Shown piece by piece: positions 11,816 through 20,595 of a stretch of 33,968 nt of DNA. Below the pieces are notes generated by a model, which searched no databases, was not told the DNA's origin, and was given only the letters and a program-made list of their open reading frames with translations. Source of the stretch: Porphyromonadaceae bacterium UBA7572 (GTDB lineage Bacteria; Bacteroidota; Bacteroidia; Bacteroidales; Muribaculaceae); assembly GCA_002476625.1 (NCBI GenBank), contig DLLC01000070.1:3002-36969 (forward strand), written 5' to 3'. Every line of letters begins with the position of its first letter. Positions within the stretch are counted from its first letter, which is position 1. A program made the translations under genes and the position numbers.

Positions 11816-14800
11816 TTATTCAAGTTTCACACTTAAGCACAAGCCACGCAATTCATGCAGAAGCACATTGAGTGACTCTGGAATACCGGGGGTGGGCATT
11901 GGGTCGCCTTTAACGATTGCTTCATAAGCCTTGCTGCGGCCCACCACATCATCGCTCTTGACGGTGAGGATTTCTTGCAGCACGTGTGAAGCACCGAAGG
12001 CCTCAATTGCCCAAACTTCCATTTCACCGAAACGCTGGCCACCAAACTGCGCTTTACCGCCGAGAGGCTGCTGGGTGATGAGTGAGTACGGGCCAATGGA
12101 GCGTGCGTGCATCTTGTCCTCCACCATGTGGCCGAGTTTCAAGAAGTAGGTCACACCCACAGTTGCCTTCTGGTCGAATGGCTCACCGGTGGCGCCGTCG
12201 TAGAGCTGTGTGCTACCACCGCGTGGCAGACCAGCCTTGTCGGTCCATGCGTCGAGGTCGTCGAGCTGAGCACCATCGAAAATTGGGGTGGCGAATTTCA
12301 CACCCAGTTCACGGCCAGCCCATCCAAGCACTGCCTCGAAAATCTGACCAAGGTTCATACGAGAAGGCACACCTAATGGGTTAAGCACCAAGTCTACCGG
12401 CGTGCCGTCGGCAAGGAATGGCATATCTTCCTGGCGCACCACGCGCGACACGATACCCTTGTTGCCGTGACGGCCTGCCATCTTATCGCCTACGCCGATT
12501 TTACGCTTCTTGGCTACATACACTTTGGCCATCTGCATGATGCCGGATGGGAGTTCATCGCCAATCTGGTAGTCAAACTTCTTGCGGCGCAATTCGGTCT
12601 CGATAGCTTTACTCTTACGCAAGTAGTTCATCACACATGCGCGAATCAAGTCGTTGGTGTGAACGTCGGAAGTCCACTTGCTCAAGTTCACCGACTCGTA
12701 GTCGATGCCCTCAAGTGTGGATTTTGCGAACGGGCTGCCCGCAGGAATAATATCGGTGTCCACATAGTCCATCACGCCCTCCGAGGTTTTCCCCTTGGTG
12801 AGGGTGAGGAGCTTGTCGATGAGTTGAGCCTTCAACTCGTCTTGCTGTGCCTGTGCCTCGGTATCCATCTTCTCAATCTCAGGATCGCCACCGCGGGAGC
12901 GGGTGCGCTTCTTCATAGCGCGCGAGAATAGACGGGTGCCGATTACCACGCCCTTCAGTGAGGGGTTAGCCTTCAGTGAGGCGTCTTTCACATCACCAGC
13001 CTTGTCGCCGAAGATAGCGCGGAGAAGCTTCTCTTCTGGAGTTGGGTCGCTCTCGCCCTTAGGAGTGATTTTACCAATCATAATGTCGCCTGGGCGGATA
13101 TGTGCGCCCACGCGGATAATACCACGCTCGTCGAGGTCCTTGGTGGCATCCTCGCTCACGTTAGGAATATCATTGGTAAGCTCTTCCATGCCACGCTTGG
13201 TTTCGCGCACTTCGAGGGTGTACTCGTCCACGTGCACACTGGTGAGGATATCCTCACGCACCACACGCTCGTTAAGCACAATGGCGTCCTCGTAGTTGTA
13301 GCCCTTCCAAGGCATGTAAGCCACCTTGAGGTTGCGTCCAAGCGCGAGTTCTCCCTTCTCTGTAGAGTAGCCCTCGGTGAGGATATCGCCCTTGTTCACC
13401 CTCTGACCGCGCTCACAAATTGGGCGAAGGTCGATGGTGGTGCTTTGGTTAGTCTTGCGGAATTTAGGCAAGCGGTATTCCACCACAGGCTCGTCGAAGC
13501 TCACGAAAGCTTCTTCCTCTGTCTGGTCGTAACGGATGCGAATCACATCAGCGTCCACATATTCAATCACGCCAGGGCCTGCGGCCTGGATTTGGGTGCG
13601 GCTGTCGTAAGCCAGGCGCTCTTCAATACCGGTGCCCACAATAGGAGCCTCGCTACGCAGCAGTGGCACTGCCTGGCGCATCATGTTGGCGCCCATCAAG
13701 GCACGGTTAGCGTCGTCGTGCTCGAGGAATGGAATCATCGCCGCTGCCACCGACGCTATCTGTTGAGGCGACACGTCCATCAGTTCCACCTGGTCGGGTG
13801 CCACCACTGGGAAGTCGGCCTCAAGGCGCGCCTTCACCTTGTTGCGCACGAAAGTGCCGTCATCGTTCAGTGGCGCGTTGCCCTGGGCGATAATCTTTCC
13901 TTCCTCGCTTTCAGCGGTGAGATAGACGATATCGTCGTTGTTCATATCCACTTTCGAATCCTTAACCTTGCGGTAAGGAGTTTCGATAAAGCCGAGCTTG
14001 TTAATCTTCGCATAGATACAGAGCGAAGAAATCAAGCCGATGTTAGGACCTTCAGGAGTTTCGATCGGGCACAGACGGCCATAGTGGGTGTAGTGCACGT
14101 CGCGCACCTCAAAGCCCGCGCGCTCTCGCGACAGACCGCCAGGGCCGAGAGCCGACATACGGCGCTTGTGAGTGATTTCGGCAAGAGGGTTGGTCTGGTC
14201 CATAAACTGCGACAGGGCATTGGTGCCGAAGAAGGTGTTAATCACCGAGGAGATGGTCTTCGCGTTGATCAGGTCCATTGGAGTGAACACCTCATTGTCG
14301 CGCACATTCATTCGCTCTCGGATAGTGCGTGCCATACGCGCCAAGCCCACGCCAAACTGGTTGTAGAGTTGCTCGCCCACGGTGCGCACACGGCGGTTGC
14401 TCAAGTGGTCGATATCATCTACGTCAGTCTTGCTGTTGATCAGTCCGATGAGATACTTAATAATCTCAATAATGTCTTCATTGGTGAGCACACGCACAGA
14501 GGCGTCGGTGTGCAAACCGAGCTTCTTGTTGATACGGAAACGTCCCACATCACCCAAGTCATATCGCTTGTCGCTGAAGAAGAGGTTTTGAATCAGTTCG
14601 CGAGCCGAAGCGTCGTCGGCAGGGTCAGCATTGCGCATCTGGCGGTAGATGTAGGTAATAGCCTCCTTCTCGGTGCTACACGTATCTTTACTGAGGGTGT
14701 TGAAAATGATTTGGTAATCACTGGTGTTTACATCCTCCTTGTGAAGCAGAATCACGCTTGTGCCACTTTCGAGAATCTTGGCGGCCACTTCTTCCGTCAA

Positions 14801-15625
14801 AACCTCATCGCGGTCAACAAGCACTTCATTACGCTCAATCGAAACCACTTCACCGGTGTCTTCGTCCACGAAGTCCTCGTTCCATGAGTTCAGGATGCGG
14901 GCAGCCAATTTGCGGCCCACAGCTTTCTTGAGGTTTGTTTTGTTTACTTTGAGTTCTTCGGCCAGACCGAAAATCTTGATGATGTCGTTATCCGACTCAA
15001 GGCCAATGGCACGAAGCAGCGTGGTCACAGGCAATTTTTTCTTGCGGTCGATGTAGGCATACATCACATTGTTGATATCGGTGGCAAATTCAATCCATGA
15101 TCCACGGAAAGGGATAATGCGAGCCGAATAGAGTTTTGTGCCATTGGCGTGGGTGCTCTGACCAAAGAACACACCAGGCGAACGGTGCAACTGAGACACA
15201 ACGACACGCTCAGCGCCATTGATGATGAACGTACCCTTATCAGTCATGTAAGGAATCGTGCCGAGATACACATCCTGCACAGCGGTAGCGAAATCCTCAT
15301 GGTCGGGGTCGGTGCAATAGAGCTTGAGCTTGGCCTTCAAAGGCACACAGTAAGTGAGACCACGGTCGAAACACTCATCGATAGAATAGCGTGGTGGATC
15401 GATAAAGTAGTCAAGGAATTCCAGCACAAAGTTGTTTCTGGTGTCCGCAATAGGGAAATTCTCAGAAAAAACCTTGTAGAGTCCTTCGTTTTTTCTCTTC
15501 TCAGTTGGGGTATCTAATTGCAGAAAATCTCTGAAAGATTGTAATTGCACTTCAAGAAAGTCGGGATAAGGATAAGGATTCTTGACACGTGCAAAATTTA
15601 CTCGTGGGTTGTTGGAAACTGACAT
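11816..15625 (-). CDS. rpoB: DNA-directed RNA polymerase subunit beta
   Basis: 1269 residues. Second largest core subunit, forming the catalytic cleft with beta'. The N-terminus NNPRVNFARVKNPYPYPDF leads into the protrusion/lobe; the rifampicin pocket region reads FGTNALSQFMDQTNPLAEITHKRRMSALGPGG (shown here only as landmarks FMDQTNPL, THKRRMSALGPGG) and has the wild-type pattern with Asp, His and Ser in place; the C-terminal clamp has GGKAQFGGQRFGEMEVWAL-like sequence. It is preceded by a terminator-like hairpin after rplL and followed by rpoC after 27 nt. Sampled valine codons are nearly all GTG, unlike rpoC. Confidence 0.98.
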   Translation of the reverse strand: MSVSNNPRVNFARVKNPYPYPDFLEVQLQSFRDFLQLDTPTEKRKNEGLYKVFSENFPIADTRNNFVLEFLDYFIDPPRYSIDECFDRGLTYCVPLKAKLKLYCTDPDHEDFATAVQDVYLGTIPYMTDKGTFIINGAERVVVSQLHRSPGVFFGQSTHANGTKLYSARIIPFRGSWIEFATDINNVMYAYIDRKKKLPVTTLLRAIGLESDNDIIKIFGLAEELKVNKTNLKKAVGRKLAARILNSWNEDFVDEDTGEVVSIERNEVLVDRDEVLTEEVAAKILESGTSVILLHKEDVNTSDYQIIFNTLSKDTCSTEKEAITYIYRQMRNADPADDASARELIQNLFFSDKRYDLGDVGRFRINKKLGLHTDASVRVLTNEDIIEIIKYLIGLINSKTDVDDIDHLSNRRVRTVGEQLYNQFGVGLARMARTIRERMNVRDNEVFTPMDLINAKTISSVINTFFGTNALSQFMDQTNPLAEITHKRRMSALGPGGLSRERAGFEVRDVHYTHYGRLCPIETPEGPNIGLISSLCIYAKINKLGFIETPYRKVKDSKVDMNNDDIVYLTAESEEGKIIAQGNAPLNDDGTFVRNKVKARLEADFPVVAPDQVELMDVSPQQIASVAAAMIPFLEHDDANRALMGANMMRQAVPLLRSEAPIVGTGIEERLAYDSRTQIQAAGPGVIEYVDADVIRIRYDQTEEEAFVSFDEPVVEYRLPKFRKTNQSTTIDLRPICERGQRVNKGDILTEGYSTEKGELALGRNLKVAYMPWKGYNYEDAIVLNERVVREDILTSVHVDEYTLEVRETKRGMEELTNDIPNVSEDATKDLDERGIIRVGAHIRPGDIMIGKITPKGESDPTPEEKLLRAIFGDKAGDVKDASLKANPSLKGVVIGTRLFSRAMKKRTRSRGGDPEIEKMDTEAQAQQDELKAQLIDKLLTLTKGKTSEGVMDYVDTDIIPAGSPFAKSTLEGIDYESVNLSKWTSDVHTNDLIRACVMNYLRKSKAIETELRRKKFDYQIGDELPSGIMQMAKVYVAKKRKIGVGDKMAGRHGNKGIVSRVVRQEDMPFLADGTPVDLVLNPLGVPSRMNLGQIFEAVLGWAGRELGVKFATPIFDGAQLDDLDAWTDKAGLPRGGSTQLYDGATGEPFDQKATVGVTYFLKLGHMVEDKMHARSIGPYSLITQQPLGGKAQFGGQRFGEMEVWAIEAFGASHVLQEILTVKSDDVVGRSKAYEAIVKGDPMPTPGIPESLNVLLHELRGLCLSVKLE

Positions 15626-15670
15626 TGAAAAATAGATTAAGTGAACTCAAAATTTTAATATGACACAAAA

Positions 15671-15707
15671 AGGTTAAGAATCGACATTTTAAGAGGATTC
15701 TTAACCT
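15671..15707 (-). terminator. Attenuator-like hairpin between rplL and rpoB
   Basis: A perfect 12-bp inverted repeat (15671-15682 with 15696-15707, arm AGGTTAAGAATC) with a 13-nt loop. On the minus strand it is followed directly by TTTTTGTG. It sits 23 nt after the rplL stop and 45 nt before the rpoB start, in a 105-nt gap. Since rpoB has no consensus promoter in the gap, it most likely works as a partial terminator lowering rpoBC relative to ribosomal proteins. Confidence 0.8.
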
Positions 15708-15730
15708 AAACACCTGATATTCAGGCGATA

Positions 15731-16108
15731 TTATTTAAGTTCAACTTCAGCTCCGAGTTCTTCGAGTTGTTTCTTAAGACCTTCAGCTTCGTCCTTAGCC
15801 AAACCTTCCTTCACTGGCTTAGGAGCACCGTCTACGAGATCCTTAGCGTCCTTCAAGCCAAGACCAGTGAGTTCCTTAACCAATTTGATAACTTTGAGCT
15901 TTTCAGCACCTGGTGCTTTAAGAATTACGTCGAAAGAAGATTTTTCATCTTCAGCAGCAGCACCAGCGGCAGCTGGGCCAGCAGCAACTGCTACAGCTGC
16001 AGCAGCAGGTTCAATACCATATTCTTCTTTGAGGATTTGAGCGAGTTCGTTTACTTCCTTTACTGAGAGGTTAACAAGTTGCTCTGCAAAAGCTTTTAAA
16101 TCTGCCAT
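15731..16108 (-). CDS. rplL: 50S ribosomal protein L7/L12
   Basis: 125 residues. Forms the L12 stalk dimers on L10 that recruit translation GTPases. The N-terminal dimerisation helices (about 1-33), an alanine-rich flexible hinge (about 34-52) and the C-terminal domain with EKLKVIKLVKELTGLGLKDAK are all present. It follows rplJ by 30 nt. Downstream comes the attenuator-like hairpin before rpoB. Confidence 0.97.
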   Translation of the reverse strand: MADLKAFAEQLVNLSVKEVNELAQILKEEYGIEPAAAAVAVAAGPAAAGAAAEDEKSSFDVILKAPGAEKLKVIKLVKELTGLGLKDAKDLVDGAPKPVKEGLAKDEAEGLKKQLEELGAEVELK

Positions 16109-16138
16109 TTTTGTATGATTTAATTGTTGTTATTTTTT

Positions 16139-16663
16139 TTATTGTTCTTTGTTTGATAATGTTTCGAGAATTCCGTGGAGCTTGTTGCCACCCGACTGCA
16201 AAGCAGAGATAACATTCTTCGCTGGAGATTGAAGCAAAGCCACAACGTCGGCGATAAGCTCGTTCTTGCTCTTGATTGCAACCAGAGTGTCGAGGTTCTC
16301 CGCACCCATATACACTGTCTCCTCTACGTAAGCAGCCTTCAGGGCAGGTTGAGTCTCTTTCTTCTGACGGAAGTCTTTTAAAAGTTTAGCCGGGGCGTTG
16401 CCAGTGTTGCTCAGCATGAGCGTGGTGTTGCCAACCAGCGCAGGATAAAGGCCACTGTAGTCGAGGTCTGAGGCCTCCATAGCCTTCTTCAGCAAGGTGT
16501 TCTTAACCACAAGCATCTTTACTTCAGCCTTGAAAGCGGCACGACGCAAGTCGGTGGTGCGCTCTGCATTCAAACCGGTAGTCTCGGTCAAATATACACA
16601 GCTATATGAAGCAAGAGTTTCCTTGATCTTTTCAATTAATACTGCTTTATCTTCCTTTTTCAT
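16139..16663 (-). CDS. rplJ: 50S ribosomal protein L10
   Basis: 174 residues. Base of the L12 stalk and, in many bacteria, a translational repressor of its own operon. It begins MKKEDKAVLIEKIKETL and contains LTETTGLNAERTTDLRRA and VVKNTLLKKA, the RNA-binding fold; the C-terminal helix binding L12 is the last ~35 residues. The gap to rplA is only 19 nt, so any L10-binding leader would have to overlap the end of rplA. Confidence 0.96.
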   Translation of the reverse strand: MKKEDKAVLIEKIKETLASYSCVYLTETTGLNAERTTDLRRAAFKAEVKMLVVKNTLLKKAMEASDLDYSGLYPALVGNTTLMLSNTGNAPAKLLKDFRQKKETQPALKAAYVEETVYMGAENLDTLVAIKSKNELIADVVALLQSPAKNVISALQSGGNKLHGILETLSNKEQ

Positions 16664-16682
16664 TTTTCTTCAATTTTAAAAA

Positions 16683-17378
16683 TTAAGCATCGAATGATTT
16701 TGTATCAATCTTGATACCAGGACTCATGGTGCTTGAAAGATAAACGCTCTTGATATAGGCTCCCTTGGCGGTGTTAGGCTTGAGCTTGATCAGGGTGTTA
16801 ATGAATGCCTGGGCATTCTCCTTAATCTGGTCAGCAGTAAACGACACCTTACCAATTGAAGTGTGCACTATACCTTTCTTATCAACCTTAAAGTCAATCT
16901 TACCTTGTTTTACTTCTTTTACAGCCTTAGCTACATCTTGGGTAACGGTTCCGCTCTTGGGGTTTGGCATAAGGCCACGAGGACCAAGCACACGGCCCAA
17001 AGGACCAAGTTTACCCATATTTTGAGGCTGAGTGATAATCACATCAACATCGGTCCAACCACCTTTGATCTTGTCGATATACTCGTCAAGACCTACATAG
17101 TCGGCACCGGCTTCTTTAGCTTCGGCTTCCTTGTCGGCGGTACAGAGTACCAGCACGCGGACGGTCTTACCAGTTCCGTGAGGCAGCGACACCACGCCAC
17201 GAATATTCTGGTCGGCCTTACGAGGGTCAACACCAAGACGTACATCGATATCAGCTGAAGCATCAAACTTAGTGTAAGTGATTTCCTTCACCAAAGCTGC
17301 TGCTTCTGAAAGGGTGTAAGATTTCCCAGCTTCAATCTTCTCTTTGGCAACCTTTTGATTTTTTGTAAGTTTACTCAT
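16683..17378 (-). CDS. rplA: 50S ribosomal protein L1
   Basis: 231 residues from the ATG at 17378, whose product begins MSKLTKNQK as usual in Bacteroidetes. A longer reading from 17384 would need a TTG start and adds two residues, so the ATG is preferred. L1 forms the mobile stalk at the E site and can repress the L11-L1 mRNA. The family signature around GPRGLMPNPKSGTVT (about residues 125-140) is intact. It lies 15 nt downstream of rplK. Confidence 0.96.
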   Translation of the reverse strand: MSKLTKNQKVAKEKIEAGKSYTLSEAAALVKEITYTKFDASADIDVRLGVDPRKADQNIRGVVSLPHGTGKTVRVLVLCTADKEAEAKEAGADYVGLDEYIDKIKGGWTDVDVIITQPQNMGKLGPLGRVLGPRGLMPNPKSGTVTQDVAKAVKEVKQGKIDFKVDKKGIVHTSIGKVSFTADQIKENAQAFINTLIKLKPNTAKGAYIKSVYLSSTMSPGIKIDTKSFDA

Positions 17379-17393
17379 TGTCAATCGAAGTTT

Positions 17394-17837
17394 TTAAACG
17401 TTTTCAGGGAATTCGCCCTTAACTGTAATACCCATACTTCTTGCTGTTCCAGCGACCATACGCATCGCCGAGGCTACAGTAAAACAGTTCAAATCAGGCA
17501 TCTTGTCTTCAGCAATTTCCTTTACCTGGTCCCAAGTAACTGTAGCCACCTTCTTACGGTTAGGTTCACCGGAGCCGCTCTTTGTCTTTGCAGCGTCAAG
17601 AAGTTGTACAGGAACTGGAGAAGTCTTAACAACGAAGTCGAAGCTCTTGTCGGTGTAGTAGTTGATTACTACAGGCAACACCTTACCAGCCTTTTGTTGG
17701 GTACGGGCGTTGAATTGCTTGCAAAACTCCATGATGTTAATACCCTTAGAACCCAGTGCAGGGCCTACTGGCGGTGAAGGGTTTGCTGCTCCACCTTTAA
17801 TCTGTAATTTGATCTGTCCAGCAATTTCTTTAGCCAT
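17394..17837 (-). CDS. rplK: 50S ribosomal protein L11
   Basis: 147 residues. L11 binds the GTPase-associated 23S rRNA and factors such as EF-G. The N-terminal domain has GQIKLQIKGGAANPSPPVGPALG with the proline-rich linker, and the C-terminal rRNA-binding domain ends with ARSMGITVKG. It follows nusG after 77 nt that are rich in T on the coding strand; no consensus promoter was seen there. Confidence 0.97.
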   Translation of the reverse strand: MAKEIAGQIKLQIKGGAANPSPPVGPALGSKGINIMEFCKQFNARTQQKAGKVLPVVINYYTDKSFDFVVKTSPVPVQLLDAAKTKSGSGEPNRKKVATVTWDQVKEIAEDKMPDLNCFTVASAMRMVAGTARSMGITVKGEFPENV

Positions 17838-17914
17838 TTGTTCTTAATTGATTTTGTTTTTTTATTGTGTTAAAAAACAAGTGCGAAAGCTGCAACTCGT
17901 AACATAATATGCAA

Positions 17915-18472
17915 CTATTCGCGCTCTACTTGCGAATTATCCAACTCCATAGGGGTTGAACGGCCAAACACCTTCACGTTAACCCAAAGTTTCCTGCGCT
18001 CACGATTCACTTCCGATACCTCACCCATAAATCCATTGAAAGGACCATCGGTCACCTTCACTGTCTCGCCCACGATAAAGTCGTTAGGAACGCTGTCGTC
18101 GGACTGCGTGGGGTCAGCGCTTGCATCACCCACCATACGGGCTATTTGCTCTTCAGGAATTGGCTCTGGCTTTTTGCCAGCGTCACGAGTACGGAAAAAA
18201 TTAGACACGTTCGTGGTATTGACCAACATTTCCTCAACGCCTTCTGCAAACGACACCTTCACATACACTAAACCAGTAATCAGTACCTTTTCCTTCAGCA
18301 CTTTCTTACCGGCACGGGTGACAAACACCTTCTCCGTCGGAACAAGCACTTGTTCGAGATTTTCTTTAAGAACGTCATAGTTAGCACAAGCTTTTTCCAA
18401 AGCCTCTTTCACCTTGAATTCCTTACCCGAAACCACTCGTAGAGCGTACCACTGTTTGTTTCCTTCAGCCAT
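17915..18472 (-). CDS. nusG: Transcription termination/antitermination protein NusG
   Basis: 185 residues. NusG binds the RNA polymerase clamp, modulates pausing and links transcription to Rho or the ribosome. The NGN domain runs from WYALRVVSGKEFKV to about residue 110 and the KOW domain from about 130 (VGETVKVTDGPFNGFMGEV) to the end. It carries the phylum-typical insertion between domains. It is downstream of secE, separated by an unusually long 140-nt gap with two small hairpins. Confidence 0.96.
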   Translation of the reverse strand: MAEGNKQWYALRVVSGKEFKVKEALEKACANYDVLKENLEQVLVPTEKVFVTRAGKKVLKEKVLITGLVYVKVSFAEGVEEMLVNTTNVSNFFRTRDAGKKPEPIPEEQIARMVGDASADPTQSDDSVPNDFIVGETVKVTDGPFNGFMGEVSEVNRERRKLWVNVKVFGRSTPMELDNSQVERE

Positions 18473-18612
18473 TACTGTAAATGCGTCTGTTGATAAAAAA
18501 ATTGTTGAGAAAATATTAAAACACGATGATTATACACATTCACGCTCTCCTATACGCCAGCGTAATCAGGGAGAAGCTGATAGTGCCAGCTCATTAGGAA
18601 GTCATATATATT

Positions 18613-18807
18613 TTAGAGAGCGTAGATAGTGTTCATCACCAAGTCGAAGACCATATCAATAGCCCAAATCACGATTGCCATGAGTATGGAAGCCACCATC
18701 ACAATCACGGTGCTATTGGCTAGCTCGGCCTTGGAGGGCCAGGACACCTTATGAACGAGTTCATTGTAGCTGTCCTGCAAATCCGTAAGTATCTTATATT
18801 TTGCCAT
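18613..18807 (-). CDS. secE: Preprotein translocase subunit SecE
   Basis: 64 residues, the short single-span form. SecE clamps SecY in the inner membrane translocon. The amphipathic helix with ELVHKVSWPSKAEL (about 17-30) is the family signature, followed by one hydrophobic segment (about 33-55). It lies between tRNA-Trp and nusG, the standard position. Confidence 0.93.
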   Translation of the reverse strand: MAKYKILTDLQDSYNELVHKVSWPSKAELANSTVIVMVASILMAIVIWAIDMVFDLVMNTIYAL

Positions 18808-18824
18808 ATTATTTTAAAAATTAG

Positions 18825-18897
18825 CACGGGAAGTAAGACTCGAACTCACGACCTACGGTTTTGGAGACCGTCGTTCTACCAACTGAACTATTCCCGT
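18825..18897 (-). tRNA. tRNA-Trp (CCA anticodon)
   Basis: 73 nt. Acceptor ACGGGAA pairs perfectly with TTCCCGT, discriminator G, D stem GTTC/GAAC, anticodon loop CTCCAAA with anticodon CCA, T loop TTCGAGT. The 3' CCA is not encoded. The 5' end lies 4 nt after the right edge of the tuf terminator T-tract. Confidence 0.95.
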
Positions 18898-18901
18898 GTA
18901 T

Positions 18902-18934
18902 AAAAAGGCCCCACCTCATTAGCGAGGCCTTTTT
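18902..18934 (-). terminator. Terminator between tuf and tRNA-Trp
   Basis: AAAAAGGCC at 18902-18910 pairs with GGCCTTTTT at 18926-18934, with an inner CCTC/GAGG pairing. On the minus strand GGGGCC is followed by TTTTTATA. It lies 25 nt after the tuf stop and directly before tRNA-Trp. Confidence 0.8.
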
Positions 18935-18958
18935 TGATATATTTAATCCTTATGGATA

Positions 18959-20146
18959 TTAGTCAAGAATCTTAGTGATCTGACCAGAACCTACTGTACG
19001 GCCACCTTCACGGATTGCGAAACGAAGACCTTCGTCGCAAGCAACTGGCTCGATGAGCTTAACCTTAATCTCAACGTTATCACCAGGCATCACCATTTCT
19101 ACACCTTCTGGAAGAGTGATCTCACCAGTCACGTCGAGTGTACGGATGTAGAACTGTGGACGATATTTAGAACGGAAAGCAGTGTGACGGCCACCTTCCT
19201 CTTTCTTCAGCACATAGATAGCGGCAGTGAATTCGCTGTGAGGCTTAACAAGTCCTGGGTGGCAAATCACCATACCACGCTTGATGGCGCTCTTGTCGAT
19301 ACCACGGAGGAGCAGACCTACGTTATCACCAGCTTCACCCTCTTCAAGAATCTTGCGGAACATTTCAACGCCAGTAACCACCGACTTCATGTCTGCGCCA
19401 AGACCCATGATTTGAACTTCGTCGCCTACCTTCACAACACCAGTTTCGATACGGCCAGTAGCCACAGTACCACGACCAGTGATTGAGAACACGTCTTCAA
19501 TAGGCATCAAGAATGGCTTATCGATATCGCGTGGAGGAAGTGGAATCCAAGTGTCAACAGCGTCCATCAGGTCAACAACAGACTGAACCCACTTTGGTTC
19601 ACCGTTCAATGCGCCGAGTGCAGAGCCCTTGATGATAGGAGTGTTGTCACCATCGTAGTCATATTCAGAAAGGAGTTCACGAACATCCATCTCCACGAGT
19701 TCAATCATTTCATCGTCAACATCTGGAGAATCGCACTTGTTCAAGAACACAACCAAGCGAGGCACGTTCACCTGACGAGCGAGCAGAATGTGCTCACGAG
19801 TCTGAGGCATCACACCATCGGTAGCAGCAATCACAACGATAGCACCGTCCATCTGAGCAGCACCAGTCACCATGTTCTTCACATAGTCGGCGTGGCCTGG
19901 GCAGTCAACGTGTGCATAGTGGCGATTTGCAGTTTGGTACTCAACGTGTGCAGTGTTGATAGTGATACCACGTTCCTTTTCTTCAGGGGCGTTATCGATA
20001 GAATCGAATGAACGAGCTTCTGAAAGACCTTTTTCTGCAAGCACCTTGGTGATAGCTGCGGTAAGAGTGGTTTTACCGTGGTCAACGTGACCAATAGTAC
20101 CGATGTTTACGTGCGGTTTGGTTCTTACGAATGTTTCTTTTGCCAT
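18959..20146 (-). CDS. tuf: Elongation factor Tu
   Basis: 395 residues. Delivers aminoacyl-tRNA to the ribosome as a GTP complex. G1 GHVDHGKTT (19-27), the effector region with EKERGITINTAHVEY, G3 DCPGH (about 81-85) and G4 NKCD (about 136-139) are present, followed by two beta-barrel domains ending VGSGQITKILD. The gene lies between four upstream tRNAs and the tRNA-Trp/secE block, the usual Bacteroidetes arrangement. A 113-nt leader with a GGCGAA-AC-TTCGCC hairpin separates it from tRNA-Thr. Confidence 0.98.
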   Translation of the reverse strand: MAKETFVRTKPHVNIGTIGHVDHGKTTLTAAITKVLAEKGLSEARSFDSIDNAPEEKERGITINTAHVEYQTANRHYAHVDCPGHADYVKNMVTGAAQMDGAIVVIAATDGVMPQTREHILLARQVNVPRLVVFLNKCDSPDVDDEMIELVEMDVRELLSEYDYDGDNTPIIKGSALGALNGEPKWVQSVVDLMDAVDTWIPLPPRDIDKPFLMPIEDVFSITGRGTVATGRIETGVVKVGDEVQIMGLGADMKSVVTGVEMFRKILEEGEAGDNVGLLLRGIDKSAIKRGMVICHPGLVKPHSEFTAAIYVLKKEEGGRHTAFRSKYRPQFYIRTLDVTGEITLPEGVEMVMPGDNVEIKVKLIEPVACDEGLRFAIREGGRTVGSGQITKILD

Positions 20147-20259
20147 AACTTTGTTTTATTTTTTTATTAAATAATCTTCGCGATTTTTATGTGTTCAACT
20201 CCACCCCCAGGGGCACAATCCACCACCGAGAGGCGAAGTTTCGCCATCATATTTTAAAT

Positions 20260-20334
<75 letters not shown>

Positions 20335-20348
20335 AATAATAAAATTTG

Positions 20349-20421
20349 AGCGGAAGACGAGGCTCAAACTCGCGACCCTCAGCTTGGAAGGCTGATGCTC
20401 TATCAACTGAGCTACTTCCGC
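20349..20421 (-). tRNA. tRNA-Gly (UCC anticodon)
   Basis: 73 nt. Acceptor GCGGAAG/CTTCCGC, anticodon arm TCAGC-CTTCCAA-GCTGA with anticodon UCC, discriminator U. CCA is not encoded. Confidence 0.94.
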
Positions 20422-20429
20422 ATTATTTG

Positions 20430-20512
20430 TGGGCAGGGACAGATTCGAACTGCCGAAGCCGCAAGGCAACAGATTTACAGTCTGCCCGTTTTAACCACTT
20501 ACCTACCTACCC
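20430..20512 (-). tRNA. tRNA-Tyr (GUA anticodon)
   Basis: 83 nt, class II with a long variable arm. Acceptor GGGTAGG/CCTGCCC with one G-U pair, anticodon arm CAGA-CTGTAAA-TCTG with anticodon GUA, discriminator A. CCA is not encoded. Confidence 0.94.
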
Positions 20513-20521
20513 AAAATTTCG

Positions 20522-20595
20522 AGCCTCTTGTCGGATTCGAACCAACGACCCCGAGATTACAAATCACGTGCTCTGGCCAACTGAGCTAAAGAGGC
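20522..20595 (-). tRNA. tRNA-Thr (UGU anticodon)
   Basis: 74 nt. Acceptor GCCTCTT/AAGAGGC perfect, anticodon loop TTTGTAA with anticodon UGU, discriminator U. The anticodon stem has a U-U mismatch at 29-41. First tRNA of the cluster, downstream of the promoter at 20618-20647. Confidence 0.93.

Noticed and set aside
13100..14887. 595-residue open frame on the plus strand
   Set aside because: Antisense to rpoB; histidine- and valine-rich composition that follows from complementing GTG/CAC-rich codons.
17838..17914. Hairpin with T-tract between nusG and rplK as a terminator
   Set aside because: Pairing is short with a mismatch; the T-rich stretch alone does not support a terminator or an L1-binding leader.
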